Source of the DNA: Fidelibacterota bacterium
GTDB taxonomy: Bacteria; Fidelibacterota; Marinisomatia; Marinisomatales; UBA1611
NCBI GenBank assembly: GCA_002708715.1
Contig: PAPB01000005.1
Span: 101,192 to 164,208, forward strand
Direction: 5' to 3'
Length of the DNA stretch: 63,017 nucleotides
Shown: positions 26,207 through 35,516 of the stretch, in pieces
How positions within the stretch are numbered: position 1 is the stretch's first letter
How the letters are laid out: each line of letters starts with the position of its first letter
The notes under the pieces: model-generated
The model's input: the letters and a program-made list of their open reading frames with translations, nothing else
What the model was told of the DNA's origin: nothing
Databases searched by the model: none
Program-made: the position numbers and the translations under genes

Positions 26207-27294
26207 GGCTTCCAACTAAACTTTCCTCTTAAACCTAATATTCCAATAATTGGAATATATATAGGTTGCAAAATTGCCCAAATTAAATATACTTCAAAAT
26301 GAAATTTTCTATTGAATAGTTTTGCTCCCAAATAAACAACTAAAGTATCAAATAAAAATTTTATTAAAAAAAAAGATAATAAATGTTGATAAAATAAAAG
26401 AGATAACAAAATTAAAAAATTTTGGGTGAAAGAAGTTATGAGAAATAATAAAAAGAATGGAGTTGTACGATATGTGGATTTAGAATTTGATGACCATCGT
26501 GTTCGTTGATTTATAAATTCTTTAATAGATGTTAAAGCTTTTGTTTTAACGTATGAATTAGGATCAATATGAATGAATCCATTTTTCAATTTTGAAATTG
26601 ATTGAACTAAATACATATCATCACCTGATATATCATTTTTAACGGGTTCAAAACCCTTAATTTTTAAAAAATCTTTTTTGTAATATGCTAAGTTCTGCCC
26701 TGTTCCAGACCAATATTGATTCCATCCAGCTGCTCCAGCATTAGCAATTAATATAGCTAAAAAATCAATTTTTTGATATTTTTCAAAAAAAGTTCCTAAA
26801 TTTTCTTTTATCTCTGAATAGCCAATAATTATTCCATTTTTATTTATGATGCTATATGTCATACTGGAAATCCAAAATTTACCTACTCGACAATCTGCAT
26901 CTGTTGCTATAATTACTTCCCCTTTTGCCATTTTAATACCTTGGCTAATTGCAAATTTTTTTGGAGTCATTGTTTCTGATTTCTTTTCAATTTCTATTGT
27001 TTTAATAAAAGAATAATTTTCTGATGTTTTTTTTAATATATCAGAAGTAGAATCAGATGATCTATCATTAACAATGATGATTTCAAATTTATTTAAAGGG
27101 TATTCTTGTTTTATTAAATCATCAATTAAATGAGAAAGATTATCTTCTTCATTTTTTGCTGCTATGACAACAGAGACAAATGGAAGGTTTTCTAAATGAG
27201 AGATTTTTAATATATCATGTTTAAATAAACCAGATATTATAAAAATAATAAAAAAAAGATAAAGTACAGTACATATTAATAAAAGGTAGAACAA
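26203..27294 (-). CDS. Membrane family 2 glycosyltransferase
   Basis: A 363-residue inverting GT-A glycosyltransferase. One N-terminal membrane helix is followed by the catalytic domain (VSVVIAAKNEEDNL at 40-53, VNDRSSDST, the metal-binding DAD in ATDADCR near 131, a GDD acid motif, and QRTRW near 267), then three C-terminal helices. The layout is that of processive or lipid-linked GT2 enzymes. Substrate unknown; no polysaccharide genes adjoin it directly. It lies 3 bases downstream of mgtE. Confidence 0.85.
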   Translation of the reverse strand: MFYLLLICTVLYLFFIIFIISGLFKHDILKISHLENLPFVSVVIAAKNEEDNLSHLIDDLIKQEYPLNKFEIIIVNDRSSDSTSDILKKTSENYSFIKTIEIEKKSETMTPKKFAISQGIKMAKGEVIIATDADCRVGKFWISSMTYSIINKNGIIIGYSEIKENLGTFFEKYQKIDFLAILIANAGAAGWNQYWSGTGQNLAYYKKDFLKIKGFEPVKNDISGDDMYLVQSISKLKNGFIHIDPNSYVKTKALTSIKEFINQRTRWSSNSKSTYRTTPFFLLFLITSFTQNFLILLSLLFYQHLLSFFLIKFLFDTLVVYLGAKLFNRKFHFEVYLIWAILQPIYIPIIGILGLRGKFSWKP

Positions 27295-27297
27295 TTT

Positions 27298-28668
27298 TTA
27301 TATAACAAGTAAATAGCTAGCGATTATAAAGTATAGGAAGACACCTAAAATATCAATACTAGTTGTTACAAATGGACCAGTCGCAATGGCTGGATCTATA
27401 TCAAATTTTTTTAATATTAAAGGGGTAAATGTTCCAACACCAGTGGCAATTAGCATAGAAAAACAGATGCTTAAACCGACAACTATTCCAATGATTGGAT
27501 TCGAGTTTACAAATTGCAAACTTGCAAAAACACCTAGCATTAATCCATATAATACGCCAAGTATTAAACCAACTTTAAGCTCTTTAATAATTATTTTTAT
27601 TTCATTTCCGATTGTAATTCGTCCTGTTGCTAATCCTCTTACTATAATTGTAGATGATTGGGTACCAATATTACCCCCCATTCCTATAATTATAGGAATA
27701 AATGCTGTTAATATAATAATATTTTCAAGCATATTTTGGTAATTCCCAATTACATAGGAAGCAATTATTCCTCCTATCCAGCTAGCAAAAAGCCAAGGTA
27801 TTCGTATTTTTGCATTTTCCCAGCTAGATTTTAACAGAATCTCTCTGTCTTTTCCAGCTCCAGCCATTTGTAAAAAGTCTTCTGTTGCTTCCTCTCTAAT
27901 TACATCAACAACATCATCTACAGTTACAATACCTAGAAGAATATTATCTCTATCAACAACTGGAACAGCCAAATAATTATATTGTGCAACTATTTGAGCC
28001 ACTTCTTCTTGATCGGTTTCAGGTCCAACTTTATGTACTTTTTTAACCATTATCTCTTTTAATGGTGTTTGAGGGTTTGTTGTTGTAAGAGCTCGTAGTG
28101 ATGCAACACCAACTAAGGAGTTATCATCGTCAGTAATATAAAGGTAAAATACCATTTCTGCTTCTTGCTGATCTTGTAATGTTTTTAGTGCTTCTCTACA
28201 TGTTGTGTTTTTATATAGTGTGAATATATCGGTTTCCATAAGTGCACCAGCGGAATCTTCTGGATATGCTAATATTTCTTCAATTTCTTCTTTTTCTTCA
28301 ATTTTTAATTGATTAATAATTGATTCAGCATGTGTATTTTTAAGTGCGTTTATTATGTAACTTTGATCATTTGTAGACGCATCTTGTATGATTTTTGTAA
28401 TACGTTCTGTGCTTTCAAGATTAAGTAACTTTCCTATGAAAACATCATCTAATTCTATTAAAAATTCAACGGTATGTTCATTGTTTTTCATTAAAGAAAA
28501 AACTTCATGTTGTTGTTCATCATCAAAATACCTAAACACAATTGCTAAATCAGCTGGATGAGTTTTTTTGATCAATTTGATTAGATTTGTTTTAGCATTT
28601 CTTCTCAACAAACGTATATATGTGTTTTTGAGGATTACAATCTCGTGTTTAAATAATTCTTTTTTCAT
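27298..28668 (-). CDS. mgtE: MgtE-type magnesium transporter
   Basis: A 456-residue Mg2+ channel/transporter. The order is the standard one: N-terminal superhelical MgtE_N domain (about 20-125, THPADLAIVFRYF), two CBS domains (about 130-260; SAGALMETDIFTL marks the first), a connecting plug helix, and five transmembrane helices (about 285-455) with the pore sequence around GNIGTQSSTIIVRGLATG. In the family the CBS/N domains sense cytosolic Mg2+ and close the pore. It lies 2 bases from the upstream protease gene. Confidence 0.95.
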   Translation of the reverse strand: MKKELFKHEIVILKNTYIRLLRRNAKTNLIKLIKKTHPADLAIVFRYFDDEQQHEVFSLMKNNEHTVEFLIELDDVFIGKLLNLESTERITKIIQDASTNDQSYIINALKNTHAESIINQLKIEEKEEIEEILAYPEDSAGALMETDIFTLYKNTTCREALKTLQDQQEAEMVFYLYITDDDNSLVGVASLRALTTTNPQTPLKEIMVKKVHKVGPETDQEEVAQIVAQYNYLAVPVVDRDNILLGIVTVDDVVDVIREEATEDFLQMAGAGKDREILLKSSWENAKIRIPWLFASWIGGIIASYVIGNYQNMLENIIILTAFIPIIIGMGGNIGTQSSTIIVRGLATGRITIGNEIKIIIKELKVGLILGVLYGLMLGVFASLQFVNSNPIIGIVVGLSICFSMLIATGVGTFTPLILKKFDIDPAIATGPFVTTSIDILGVFLYFIIASYLLVI

Positions 28669-28670
28669 TA

Positions 28671-29459
28671 TTAATAAGATTTATTAATTCCTTTAAAACC
28701 AATTACAATACTTATTACAGCAATAATTAAAAACCATGGAGCAACATGATTATTCCATAAATAAATATTATTATTAATAGATTCAGAAAAGGAAAGCGCC
28801 ATTGCCATGCTATTATTTAACCCATGTAAAATTAATGGAGGTATTACAGAATTTGTTTTCCAAGCCAAAAAACCTAAAATAACACCTAGAATATAAATTT
28901 GTACAAACCAATAAGGATTCATGTGTATCATTGAAAAAAGAAGAGCTGTAAATAATACTGCATATGTAATATCTTTCCAATGTATCTCAAGAACTTGTTG
29001 TAAAAATCCACGAAAAATAATTTCTTCTCCTAAAGGTGCTAGAATGGCAACTGCTATAAATAATAAAATTAATCCATAAAATGTTTCTGGCTTTAATAGA
29101 TCATTTAAATTATTTATATATTCTGGTGCAGGAATAAAATATTGTATTATTCTATCGATTTCATCGGATAATATTATAATGCCTATTGATAATAGTATTG
29201 TATAAAGGATAATATTATAGCTTATGGGGTTTAAACGTATAGATGATATAATTGGTATTTTATTATATTTTAGATAAAAAATTAAAGGGAGAATCATAAA
29301 TCCTTGTCCAATTATAAAAGATAAAAATGTAAAAGATTTTTGATTTGTTTCAGTGTAAGATATTCCTATCCATAATACTATACCTCCTGCAATAAATGCA
29401 GTTAAAATAGATGTAATGACAATTATAAAAGCAGGTTTTAATTTTATAAAATATTTCAT
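28671..29459 (-). CDS. CPBP-family intramembrane metalloprotease
   Basis: A 262-residue protein with about eight transmembrane segments and the ABI/CAAX protease motifs: EEIIFRGFLQ (motif 1, tandem Glu and Arg), FSMIHMNP (motif 2, His), and HGLNN (motif 3, His). The family includes type II CAAX prenyl proteases and bacteriocin-immunity proteins; the bacterial substrate is usually unknown. Situated between mgtE and an RNA methyltransferase gene. Confidence 0.87.
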   Translation of the reverse strand: MKYFIKLKPAFIIVITSILTAFIAGGIVLWIGISYTETNQKSFTFLSFIIGQGFMILPLIFYLKYNKIPIISSIRLNPISYNIILYTILLSIGIIILSDEIDRIIQYFIPAPEYINNLNDLLKPETFYGLILLFIAVAILAPLGEEIIFRGFLQQVLEIHWKDITYAVLFTALLFSMIHMNPYWFVQIYILGVILGFLAWKTNSVIPPLILHGLNNSMAMALSFSESINNNIYLWNNHVAPWFLIIAVISIVIGFKGINKSY

Positions 29460-29486
29460 GTAGCAGTCTGGATTTATTTTTTTTGT

Positions 29487-30236
29487 TTAGTTGTTTATAT
29501 TATTAGATAGCAAATACAAAAATATTGCACCTGCAGAAGAAACATTTAATGATTCACCTACGCCTAATTTATTTATAGATATATTTTCTTTAATAAATTT
29601 TTTATTTTTTTTAGATATTCCATGAGCTTCATTTCCTAAGACTAATACACATTTTTTGGGGAATGAAAATGAAATTATATTTTTTCCATTGGAATTTCCA
29701 GCGATTATAGAATGAGAGTCTACAAATACATTTAAATTAATATTTGTATGTATTGATATATTAAAATGCGCACCCATTGCAGAACGTACTGTTTTTGGAT
29801 TGTATGGATCTACACAATATGGTGAAAGAGCAATATTGGAAATTCCAAACCAAGCAGCAGATCGCATTAATGTTCCCATGTTGCCAGGGTTAGATATTTT
29901 ATCAAGATAAAGCCATTTTTTTTGCTTTAGGTGTAAGTTTTTTTCTTTTGGTATTGAGCAGGAACTAATTATTCCTGAAGGAGATTTTGTATTGCTAATA
30001 TTAAGCAATTGTTTATTTTTAATTATTATTAATTTTTTTTTATCGTTTAAGTTTGTTTTTATCCACTCTGAATTTTCATTTTTAAAAGTATCACTGCAAT
30101 ATAGTGGTCCAATATCAAAATTACTATTCAATGCAGATTGGATTAATCGTTTACCCTCTATAAGAAATTTATTATAACGTTTTCTATATTTAACAAATTT
30201 TAATGATTGTAATATTGAAAATTGTGCATTATTCAT
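29487..30236 (-). CDS. TrmH/SpoU-family RNA 2'-O-methyltransferase
   Basis: A 249-residue SPOUT enzyme that methylates a ribose in rRNA or tRNA with S-adenosylmethionine. An N-terminal substrate-binding domain (YRKRYNKFLIEGKRLIQ) precedes the knotted catalytic domain with motif 1 (ISNPGNMGTLMRSAAWFG), motif 2 (VLVLGNEAHGIS) and motif 3 (ESLNVSSAGAIFLY). It resembles RlmB/TsnR-type enzymes. Divergent from proS across about 125 bases. Confidence 0.9.
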   Translation of the reverse strand: MNNAQFSILQSLKFVKYRKRYNKFLIEGKRLIQSALNSNFDIGPLYCSDTFKNENSEWIKTNLNDKKKLIIIKNKQLLNISNTKSPSGIISSCSIPKEKNLHLKQKKWLYLDKISNPGNMGTLMRSAAWFGISNIALSPYCVDPYNPKTVRSAMGAHFNISIHTNINLNVFVDSHSIIAGNSNGKNIISFSFPKKCVLVLGNEAHGISKKNKKFIKENISINKLGVGESLNVSSAGAIFLYLLSNNINN

Positions 30237-30361
30237 TTTTAAAATTATTATTTACGTATTTATAGTGATTAATTTGTATTTATTAACATAATTTTTTTAT
30301 TTGTATCTTTATGGGTATTTATCTCACCGCTAATTTAATTATACATTTAAAGATATTTAAT

Positions 30362-31828
30362 ATGAGTAATCAACTACCAGAACAAAAAACAAATTTCTCT
30401 AAATGGTATACTGCTGTTGTTAATAAAGCTGGTCTTGCAGATTATGGTCCAGTTAAAGGAACAATGGTTATTAAACCATATGGTTTTCAATTATGGGAGA
30501 ATATAAAAGATGCTTTTGATTTAATGATAAAAAGTACTGGCCATGTAAATGCATATTTTCCTTTATTTATTCCTAAATCATTTTTAGCGCGTGAGGCGGA
30601 ACACGTTGAAGGTTTTGCTAAAGAATGTGCAATTGTGACGCATACAAGGTTGAAAAATGATAAAGAAAAAGGTGTGATAGTAGATCCAGAATCTAAACTT
30701 GAAGAGGAGATTGTTGTTCGTCCTACCTCTGAAACTGTAATCTGGTCTATGTACAAAAAATGGGTTCAGTCATATCGTGATTTGCCAATATTAATTAATC
30801 AATGGGCTAATGTTGTAAGATGGGAAATGAGGACTCGGTTGTTTTTACGCACTAGTGAGTTTCTTTGGCAGGAAGGTCATACAGCCCATGAGACTCAAGA
30901 AGAAGCACAAGATGAAACTCTTAAAATACTGGAATTATACCGTCAATTATCTGAAAACTTTTTGGCTGTTCCAGTTTATCAAGGAGTTAAGACAGATTCA
31001 GAAAAATTTGCTGGAGCAGAAAAAACATATTGTATAGAAGCAATGATGAAAGATAAGCGTGCATTGCAAGCTGGAACATCGCATAATCTTGGACAAAATT
31101 TTGCGAAAGCTTTTGATGTTAAATTTCAGACAAAAGATAATAAGGAAGAATATGTTTGGGCTACAAGTTGGGGGGTTAGTACACGTTTGGTTGGAGCTGT
31201 TATATTGACACATGGAGATGATAAAGGACTTCGTCTTCCTCCTAAAATTGCTCCTGTGCAGGTAATAATAATACCCATTGCTAAAAATGAAGATGAAATA
31301 AAAATTGTAAAAAACTATATAAATTCTTTTTGTAAATCTTTAAAAGAATTAGGTGTTCGAATTGATGAAGATTGGACAAATAATACTCCTGGATATAAAT
31401 TTAATGAGTGGGAAATGAAGGGTGTTCCTATTCGTATGGAGGTTGGACTTAGAGATATTAAAAATGAAAAAATAGTTTTGGTAAGAAGAGATAATGGTGA
31501 AAAAATCTTTTTATCAAAAAATGAACTTGTAAATATTATTCCATCATTATTAGAAGAGATTCAAGATAGTCTTTTTGCTCAGGCTAAAAAATTTAGGGAT
31601 GACAATACTTATTTAGTGTCTAGTTACAATGAGTTTCAATCTATAATTAAAGAAGGTGGATTTGTTCGGTGTGGTTGGGATGGGACAACTAAGACAGAAA
31701 TTCAAATAAAAAATGAAACAAAAGCTACAATTCGATGTATACCTTTTGATGAAAATCCAATTGGAAAACATTGTATTATTTCTGATAAGCCTGCCAAGCA
31801 CGAAGTAATATTTGCGAAAGCTTATTAG
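30362..31828 (+). CDS. proS: Prolyl-tRNA synthetase, archaeal/eukaryotic type
   Basis: Charges tRNA-Pro. The 488 residues and motifs (FSKWYTAVVNKAGLADYGPVK at the N-terminus, WANVVRWEMRTRLFLRTSEFLWQEGHTAH, TSWGVSTRLVGA) identify the type 3 enzyme, which lacks the bacterial INS editing domain and ends with a zinc-binding-like region. I place the start at the ATG at 30362, because the 17 residues before it from 30311 (GIYLTANLIIHLKIFN) are not conserved in the family. Confidence 0.94.
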   Translation: MSNQLPEQKTNFSKWYTAVVNKAGLADYGPVKGTMVIKPYGFQLWENIKDAFDLMIKSTGHVNAYFPLFIPKSFLAREAEHVEGFAKECAIVTHTRLKNDKEKGVIVDPESKLEEEIVVRPTSETVIWSMYKKWVQSYRDLPILINQWANVVRWEMRTRLFLRTSEFLWQEGHTAHETQEEAQDETLKILELYRQLSENFLAVPVYQGVKTDSEKFAGAEKTYCIEAMMKDKRALQAGTSHNLGQNFAKAFDVKFQTKDNKEEYVWATSWGVSTRLVGAVILTHGDDKGLRLPPKIAPVQVIIIPIAKNEDEIKIVKNYINSFCKSLKELGVRIDEDWTNNTPGYKFNEWEMKGVPIRMEVGLRDIKNEKIVLVRRDNGEKIFLSKNELVNIIPSLLEEIQDSLFAQAKKFRDDNTYLVSSYNEFQSIIKEGGFVRCGWDGTTKTEIQIKNETKATIRCIPFDENPIGKHCIISDKPAKHEVIFAKAY

Positions 31829-31839
31829 CCTAAGATAAA

Positions 31840-32526
31840 ATGGTTATTGATACTCCAGCTATCGTATTAAAATCATTTTCTTATGGTGATACATCTTTAA
31901 TTGCACATTGTTTTTCAAAAATAAATGGAAAGATAAATATCATTGTAAAAGGAGCAAAAAGTAAAAAGTCTCCAAAATATCCTTATTTTCAGCCTCTTAG
32001 TTATATAGATGTTATTTATAATTCTAAGCCTAATAGAGAATTGCAAATTTTATCTAAAGTTAATTTTAGAGAATATTGGCCAAATATTATTGAAGATTTG
32101 TATAGAATATCATTGGCTATTACAATTTTAGAGATTACAAATAAAACCCTATCAGAGAATGATCCTCATCCAGTTTTATTTAAAGTTTTAATTAAAGTTT
32201 TAAGATTATTAAATAATAAATTAAGCAATCCTAAGTTACTTTTTTGGTTTTACGAATGTGCATTACTTAAGCAACTTGGGTTTCAACCTAATTTAGATCA
32301 ACATGATTTACCAGGTTTGGTTTTACCAGATATTCAAAATGATTCTAGTAGCAGTATTATTATTGCAACATTACTATCTGGTAATATTGATAAACTTCCC
32401 AAGGAAGATATAACATCAAAAAATAGTAAAATCATAAGTGATTATTTGTGGAAATTAATGTGTTATCATTTTGAAAATTTAGAGAACATTAAATCTCTTC
32501 CCGTAGTAAGACAAATATTAAAATAA
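31840..32526 (+). CDS. recO: DNA repair protein RecO
   Basis: RecFOR mediator that loads RecA onto SSB-coated DNA. The 228 residues show an N-terminal OB fold (TPAIVLKSFSYGDTSLIAHCFS, then GAKSKKSPKY) and a helical RecO_C domain (LLFWFYECALLKQLGFQPNLDQ). The four-cysteine zinc motif found in some RecO proteins is absent. It starts 11 bases after proS. Confidence 0.88.
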   Translation: MVIDTPAIVLKSFSYGDTSLIAHCFSKINGKINIIVKGAKSKKSPKYPYFQPLSYIDVIYNSKPNRELQILSKVNFREYWPNIIEDLYRISLAITILEITNKTLSENDPHPVLFKVLIKVLRLLNNKLSNPKLLFWFYECALLKQLGFQPNLDQHDLPGLVLPDIQNDSSSSIIIATLLSGNIDKLPKEDITSKNSKIISDYLWKLMCYHFENLENIKSLPVVRQILK

Positions 32527-32581
32527 AATTATTTCAATATTATACATTATAATAATTTAGTGCTGTAAATTATTTCAATAT

Positions 32582-33409
32582 ATGAGATATCAATTTCAAT
32601 CAAACCCTGGGCAAATGTCTTATAAGCCGATGTTTTTTACTGATGCGATTAAAACATTAATATCTATTAATATTTTAATCTTTTTATTACAGACTATTTC
32701 TAAGTCTGAACAATTATTTTTTAATGTGTTTGGTTTAGTGCCTAAGATGGTATGGTCCGAATTAATGTTATGGCAACCATTCACGTATATATTTTTTCAT
32801 GGTGATATTTGGCATGTTTTAATTAATATGTTTGTGCTTTGGATGTTTGGAACCGAATTAGAGAATGTATGGGGAAAGAAAAATTTCTTAATGTTTTATT
32901 TTATTACAGGAATAGGATCGGGATTAGTGACAATGATATTTGGATTATATTCAATAATACCTATTGTTGGTGCAAGTGGAGCTGTTTATGGAGTTTTGAT
33001 TGCTTATGGGTTAACATATCCAAATAGAACAGTTTATTTATATGGTATTATACCTATTAAATCTATTTGGTTTGTTATTGGTATAGGTGTAATTGCTTTT
33101 TTTTCTTCATTTAATAATGTTACACAGATTAGTCATTTAACACATTTATCAGGGATGGTAATAGGTTATATATTATTAAAAAAACCGATTCATTTTCAAT
33201 CGCTTTGGTTTGCTATTGTTAAAAAATTTTTAGAATTCAAAATTCAAAATGAAGAAAAAAAAATCTCACAAAAATATGAAATGGAAAAAGATTTAAATTC
33301 AATTCTTGATAAAATTAATAGAGAAGGTTTTGATAGTCTAAGTAAAGATGAAGAAGACAGACTTTATAAGAATAGTCAGTCACTATCTTATGATAAAAAG
33401 AAAGATTGA
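32582..33409 (+). CDS. Rhomboid-family intramembrane serine protease
   Basis: A 275-residue protein with six transmembrane helices and a cytoplasmic C-terminal tail of about 70 charged residues. Catalytic dyad: S132 in GASGAVYG and H188 in HLTHLSG. The L1 loop WQPFTYIFFHGDIWHVLINM is typical. Cleaves transmembrane substrates in the family; the target here is unknown. The acidic/basic tail (KDLNSILDKINREGFDSL) resembles the DUF6576-like tail seen in other bacterial rhomboids. Confidence 0.9.
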   Translation: MRYQFQSNPGQMSYKPMFFTDAIKTLISINILIFLLQTISKSEQLFFNVFGLVPKMVWSELMLWQPFTYIFFHGDIWHVLINMFVLWMFGTELENVWGKKNFLMFYFITGIGSGLVTMIFGLYSIIPIVGASGAVYGVLIAYGLTYPNRTVYLYGIIPIKSIWFVIGIGVIAFFSSFNNVTQISHLTHLSGMVIGYILLKKPIHFQSLWFAIVKKFLEFKIQNEEKKISQKYEMEKDLNSILDKINREGFDSLSKDEEDRLYKNSQSLSYDKKKD

Positions 33410-33491
33410 TACTTTGCTTATAATGGTGCTTAATTCTAGGGTAAGAAAATTATGCATATAAATTCATGTTGTATTCAATATAAATTTAAAT

Positions 33492-34346
33492 ATGGCTGAA
33501 AATAAGAAGAAAAAAGATTTTGGAAGCCCCATTGGAATAACAATAGGTTTTATTGTTTTTTTATTAGGTGTTGCATTACAACCTAGTAAAGCTGGTTTTT
33601 CTACAAATATTGGATTGTTTTGGTCATTAAATTCTCTCATGCTGGTGATAGGTAGTACTATTGCATCGGCTTTTGTTGCCATTCCAGCTTCAGGAATTAA
33701 GACAATCCCTGGTGTATTAAGTATAATAATTAGAGATTTAAATTTTAATTATCTTGGTGTAATAGATCAGATATTGGGTTATGCTACGATTGGGAGAAAA
33801 GATGGTCTATTTGCTTTAGAGAAAGAAGCACATAAAATTGAAGATCCATTTTTTGCTAATTATTTAGAGCAGGCCACCTTTGAACGAGATCAAAATAAAT
33901 TAAAATCTGCAATGGAATTAGAATTAAATAATATATCTGCTCGTCATGAAGCAGGGGCGAATCTTTTTACTTTTATGGGTACCTATGCACCTGCTTTTGG
34001 TATGATGGGAACGGTAATGGGTTTAATAATTATGATGAATGGTTTTACTGCTACTGAAGGAGATGTGAATGTTGCAGACAAATTTGGTGAATTATTGGGA
34101 GGTATGGCCACGGCTCTTATTACAACTTTTTATGGTGTTCTTTTTGCAAATTTAATGTTTTTACCTATTGCTGCCAAATTAGAAAGACGATCAGAGAATG
34201 AAATAAGACATAAGCAAATTGTTGTAGAAGGTATTTTAATGATCCATGCTGGAGAACACCCAATTCTTATAAAAGAAAAGCTTATGAATTTTGTTCCAAA
34301 AGAAGTTAAAACACAAAAGGGCGTAAAAAACGAAGATAGTGATTAA
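33492..34346 (+). CDS. motA: Flagellar-type motor stator MotA/PomA
   Basis: A 284-residue inner-membrane protein of the MotA/TolQ/ExbB family, in its MotA/PomA branch: two N-terminal helices (15-33, 42-65), the cytoplasmic region with TFERDQNK and ARHEAGANLF, then two helices with the conserved prolines in GTYAPAFGMMGTVMG and the TALITTFYGVLFANL segment. Together with MotB it would form an ion-driven 5:2 stator. It lies 14 bases before motB. No other flagellar gene is in the window. Confidence 0.87.
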   Translation: MAENKKKKDFGSPIGITIGFIVFLLGVALQPSKAGFSTNIGLFWSLNSLMLVIGSTIASAFVAIPASGIKTIPGVLSIIIRDLNFNYLGVIDQILGYATIGRKDGLFALEKEAHKIEDPFFANYLEQATFERDQNKLKSAMELELNNISARHEAGANLFTFMGTYAPAFGMMGTVMGLIIMMNGFTATEGDVNVADKFGELLGGMATALITTFYGVLFANLMFLPIAAKLERRSENEIRHKQIVVEGILMIHAGEHPILIKEKLMNFVPKEVKTQKGVKNEDSD

Positions 34347-34360
34347 TTTGTTTTTATAAT

Positions 34361-35161
34361 ATGGCTAAGCCAAAAAAAAATACACAGGCATGGGCGATTA
34401 CTTATGCTGATATGGTCACATTATTACTTACTTTTTTTGTATTGCTCCTTGTAATTCTTAGTGAAGCAGAGAAGCAGTTAGATATTGAGATTTCTAGATT
34501 GCTTGATAAGGCACAGGTGCAAATAGAAACAGCTTTAGATGATAAAAACATAGATGTTGAAAGAGTAAAAAAAGGTGTTAAAATCACAATACGTGGAAAA
34601 TTATTTAAACAGTTGAGTCCTGATATTTCACCACAGTATATATCGAAAATAGCCAAAATTGGTGAGCTGATAAAAGAAACTGATCTAATGAAAATAAATC
34701 CTTCTATTATACCTGACAGTTCTGATAAACATTTTAATTTATTAAATGAATTAGATAATAGAGATAAGGAGCTTGCTATTGAAATTCGTTGTGAGGGGCA
34801 TACTGATGATGCCATTATACCAAAGGATAAAAGAACAAAATATAAAACTAATTGGCAGCTATCAACGGAACGTTCTCTTAATGTTGTAAATCTTATGAAT
34901 AAATATGCATCTATGCCTTTAAAATACTTTTCTGCTTTAGGATATGGGCCTCATCGTCCTTTGATATCAATTGAAACTATTAAAGGTAAAAAAACACGAA
35001 AAGAAAAAGATCGTTTAAGGGAATATAATCGACGTGTGGAAATTTATTTAGATGCTTTTTCTAGGGATAAGATAAGAACTGATGAAGAAGAATTAATTCA
35101 AACTCTCAGTGGGAAAAAACAAACTAAACAAAAAGAAGTTACGATAGAAGAAACTTCATAA
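34361..35161 (+). CDS. motB: Flagellar-type motor stator MotB/PomB
   Basis: A 266-residue protein with one N-terminal helix carrying the ion-binding aspartate D17 (YADMVTLLLTFFVLL), a linker/plug region, and a C-terminal OmpA-like peptidoglycan-binding domain (CEGHTDD, NWQLSTERSLNVV, GYGPHRP, NRRVEIYLD). The pairing with the preceding MotA supports an ion-driven stator anchored to the cell wall. Whether the ion is H+ or Na+ is not decided. It converges with the DivIC-like gene, 4 bases apart. Confidence 0.9.
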   Translation: MAKPKKNTQAWAITYADMVTLLLTFFVLLLVILSEAEKQLDIEISRLLDKAQVQIETALDDKNIDVERVKKGVKITIRGKLFKQLSPDISPQYISKIAKIGELIKETDLMKINPSIIPDSSDKHFNLLNELDNRDKELAIEIRCEGHTDDAIIPKDKRTKYKTNWQLSTERSLNVVNLMNKYASMPLKYFSALGYGPHRPLISIETIKGKKTRKEKDRLREYNRRVEIYLDAFSRDKIRTDEEELIQTLSGKKQTKQKEVTIEETS

Positions 35162-35165
35162 TTGT

Positions 35166-35516
35166 TTAATCTTTTTTTTCAATTACTTTAAATACTTTTT
35201 CTCCAGGCTTGGCCATTCTATATTTTTCTCTTGCTAGCTTTTCAATATACTCTAAGTCATTTTCAAGTTTATGTTTTTCAGAAATGAGTAGCTCTCGTTC
35301 TTCTCTGGATTTTGTTATGTGTTTTTGTATGTCTTTTTTTTCTTTTTTTAATTTAATTAATTGAAATAATCCATGATCGCCAAATAAAAATGTGGCAATC
35401 ATTACAATTCCAATTAATGCTAAAACACCTCGAACTAGTTTTTTTTGAGTTTCATCAATTTGTTTTTGAAGAATTCTTTTTTGGTTTTTCTGTTTCATTT
35501 TTCTGAAACCACTCAT
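35166..35516 (-). CDS. DivIC/FtsB-like septum formation protein
   Basis: A 116-residue bitopic protein: basic N-terminal tail, one transmembrane helix (about 29-45), then a coiled coil (LKKEKKDIQKHITKSREERELL) and the LENDLEYIEKLAREKYRMAKPGEKV ending typical of the DivIC/FtsB family, which bridges FtsL and FtsQ in the divisome. It begins by overlapping the eno stop (ATGA), a pairing of ftsB and eno that is common in bacteria. Confidence 0.88.
   Translation of the reverse strand: MSGFRKMKQKNQKRILQKQIDETQKKLVRGVLALIGIVMIATFLFGDHGLFQLIKLKKEKKDIQKHITKSREERELLISEKHKLENDLEYIEKLAREKYRMAKPGEKVFKVIEKKD

Noticed and set aside
26207-26215. TTG start three codons upstream for the DUF3108-like gene
   Set aside because: The ATG at 26206 overlaps the previous stop as ATGA, the usual junction in this genome.
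30311-30361. Seventeen-residue N-terminal extension of proS
   Set aside because: The residues are not like the family N-terminus, and an ATG at 30362 begins the conserved part.
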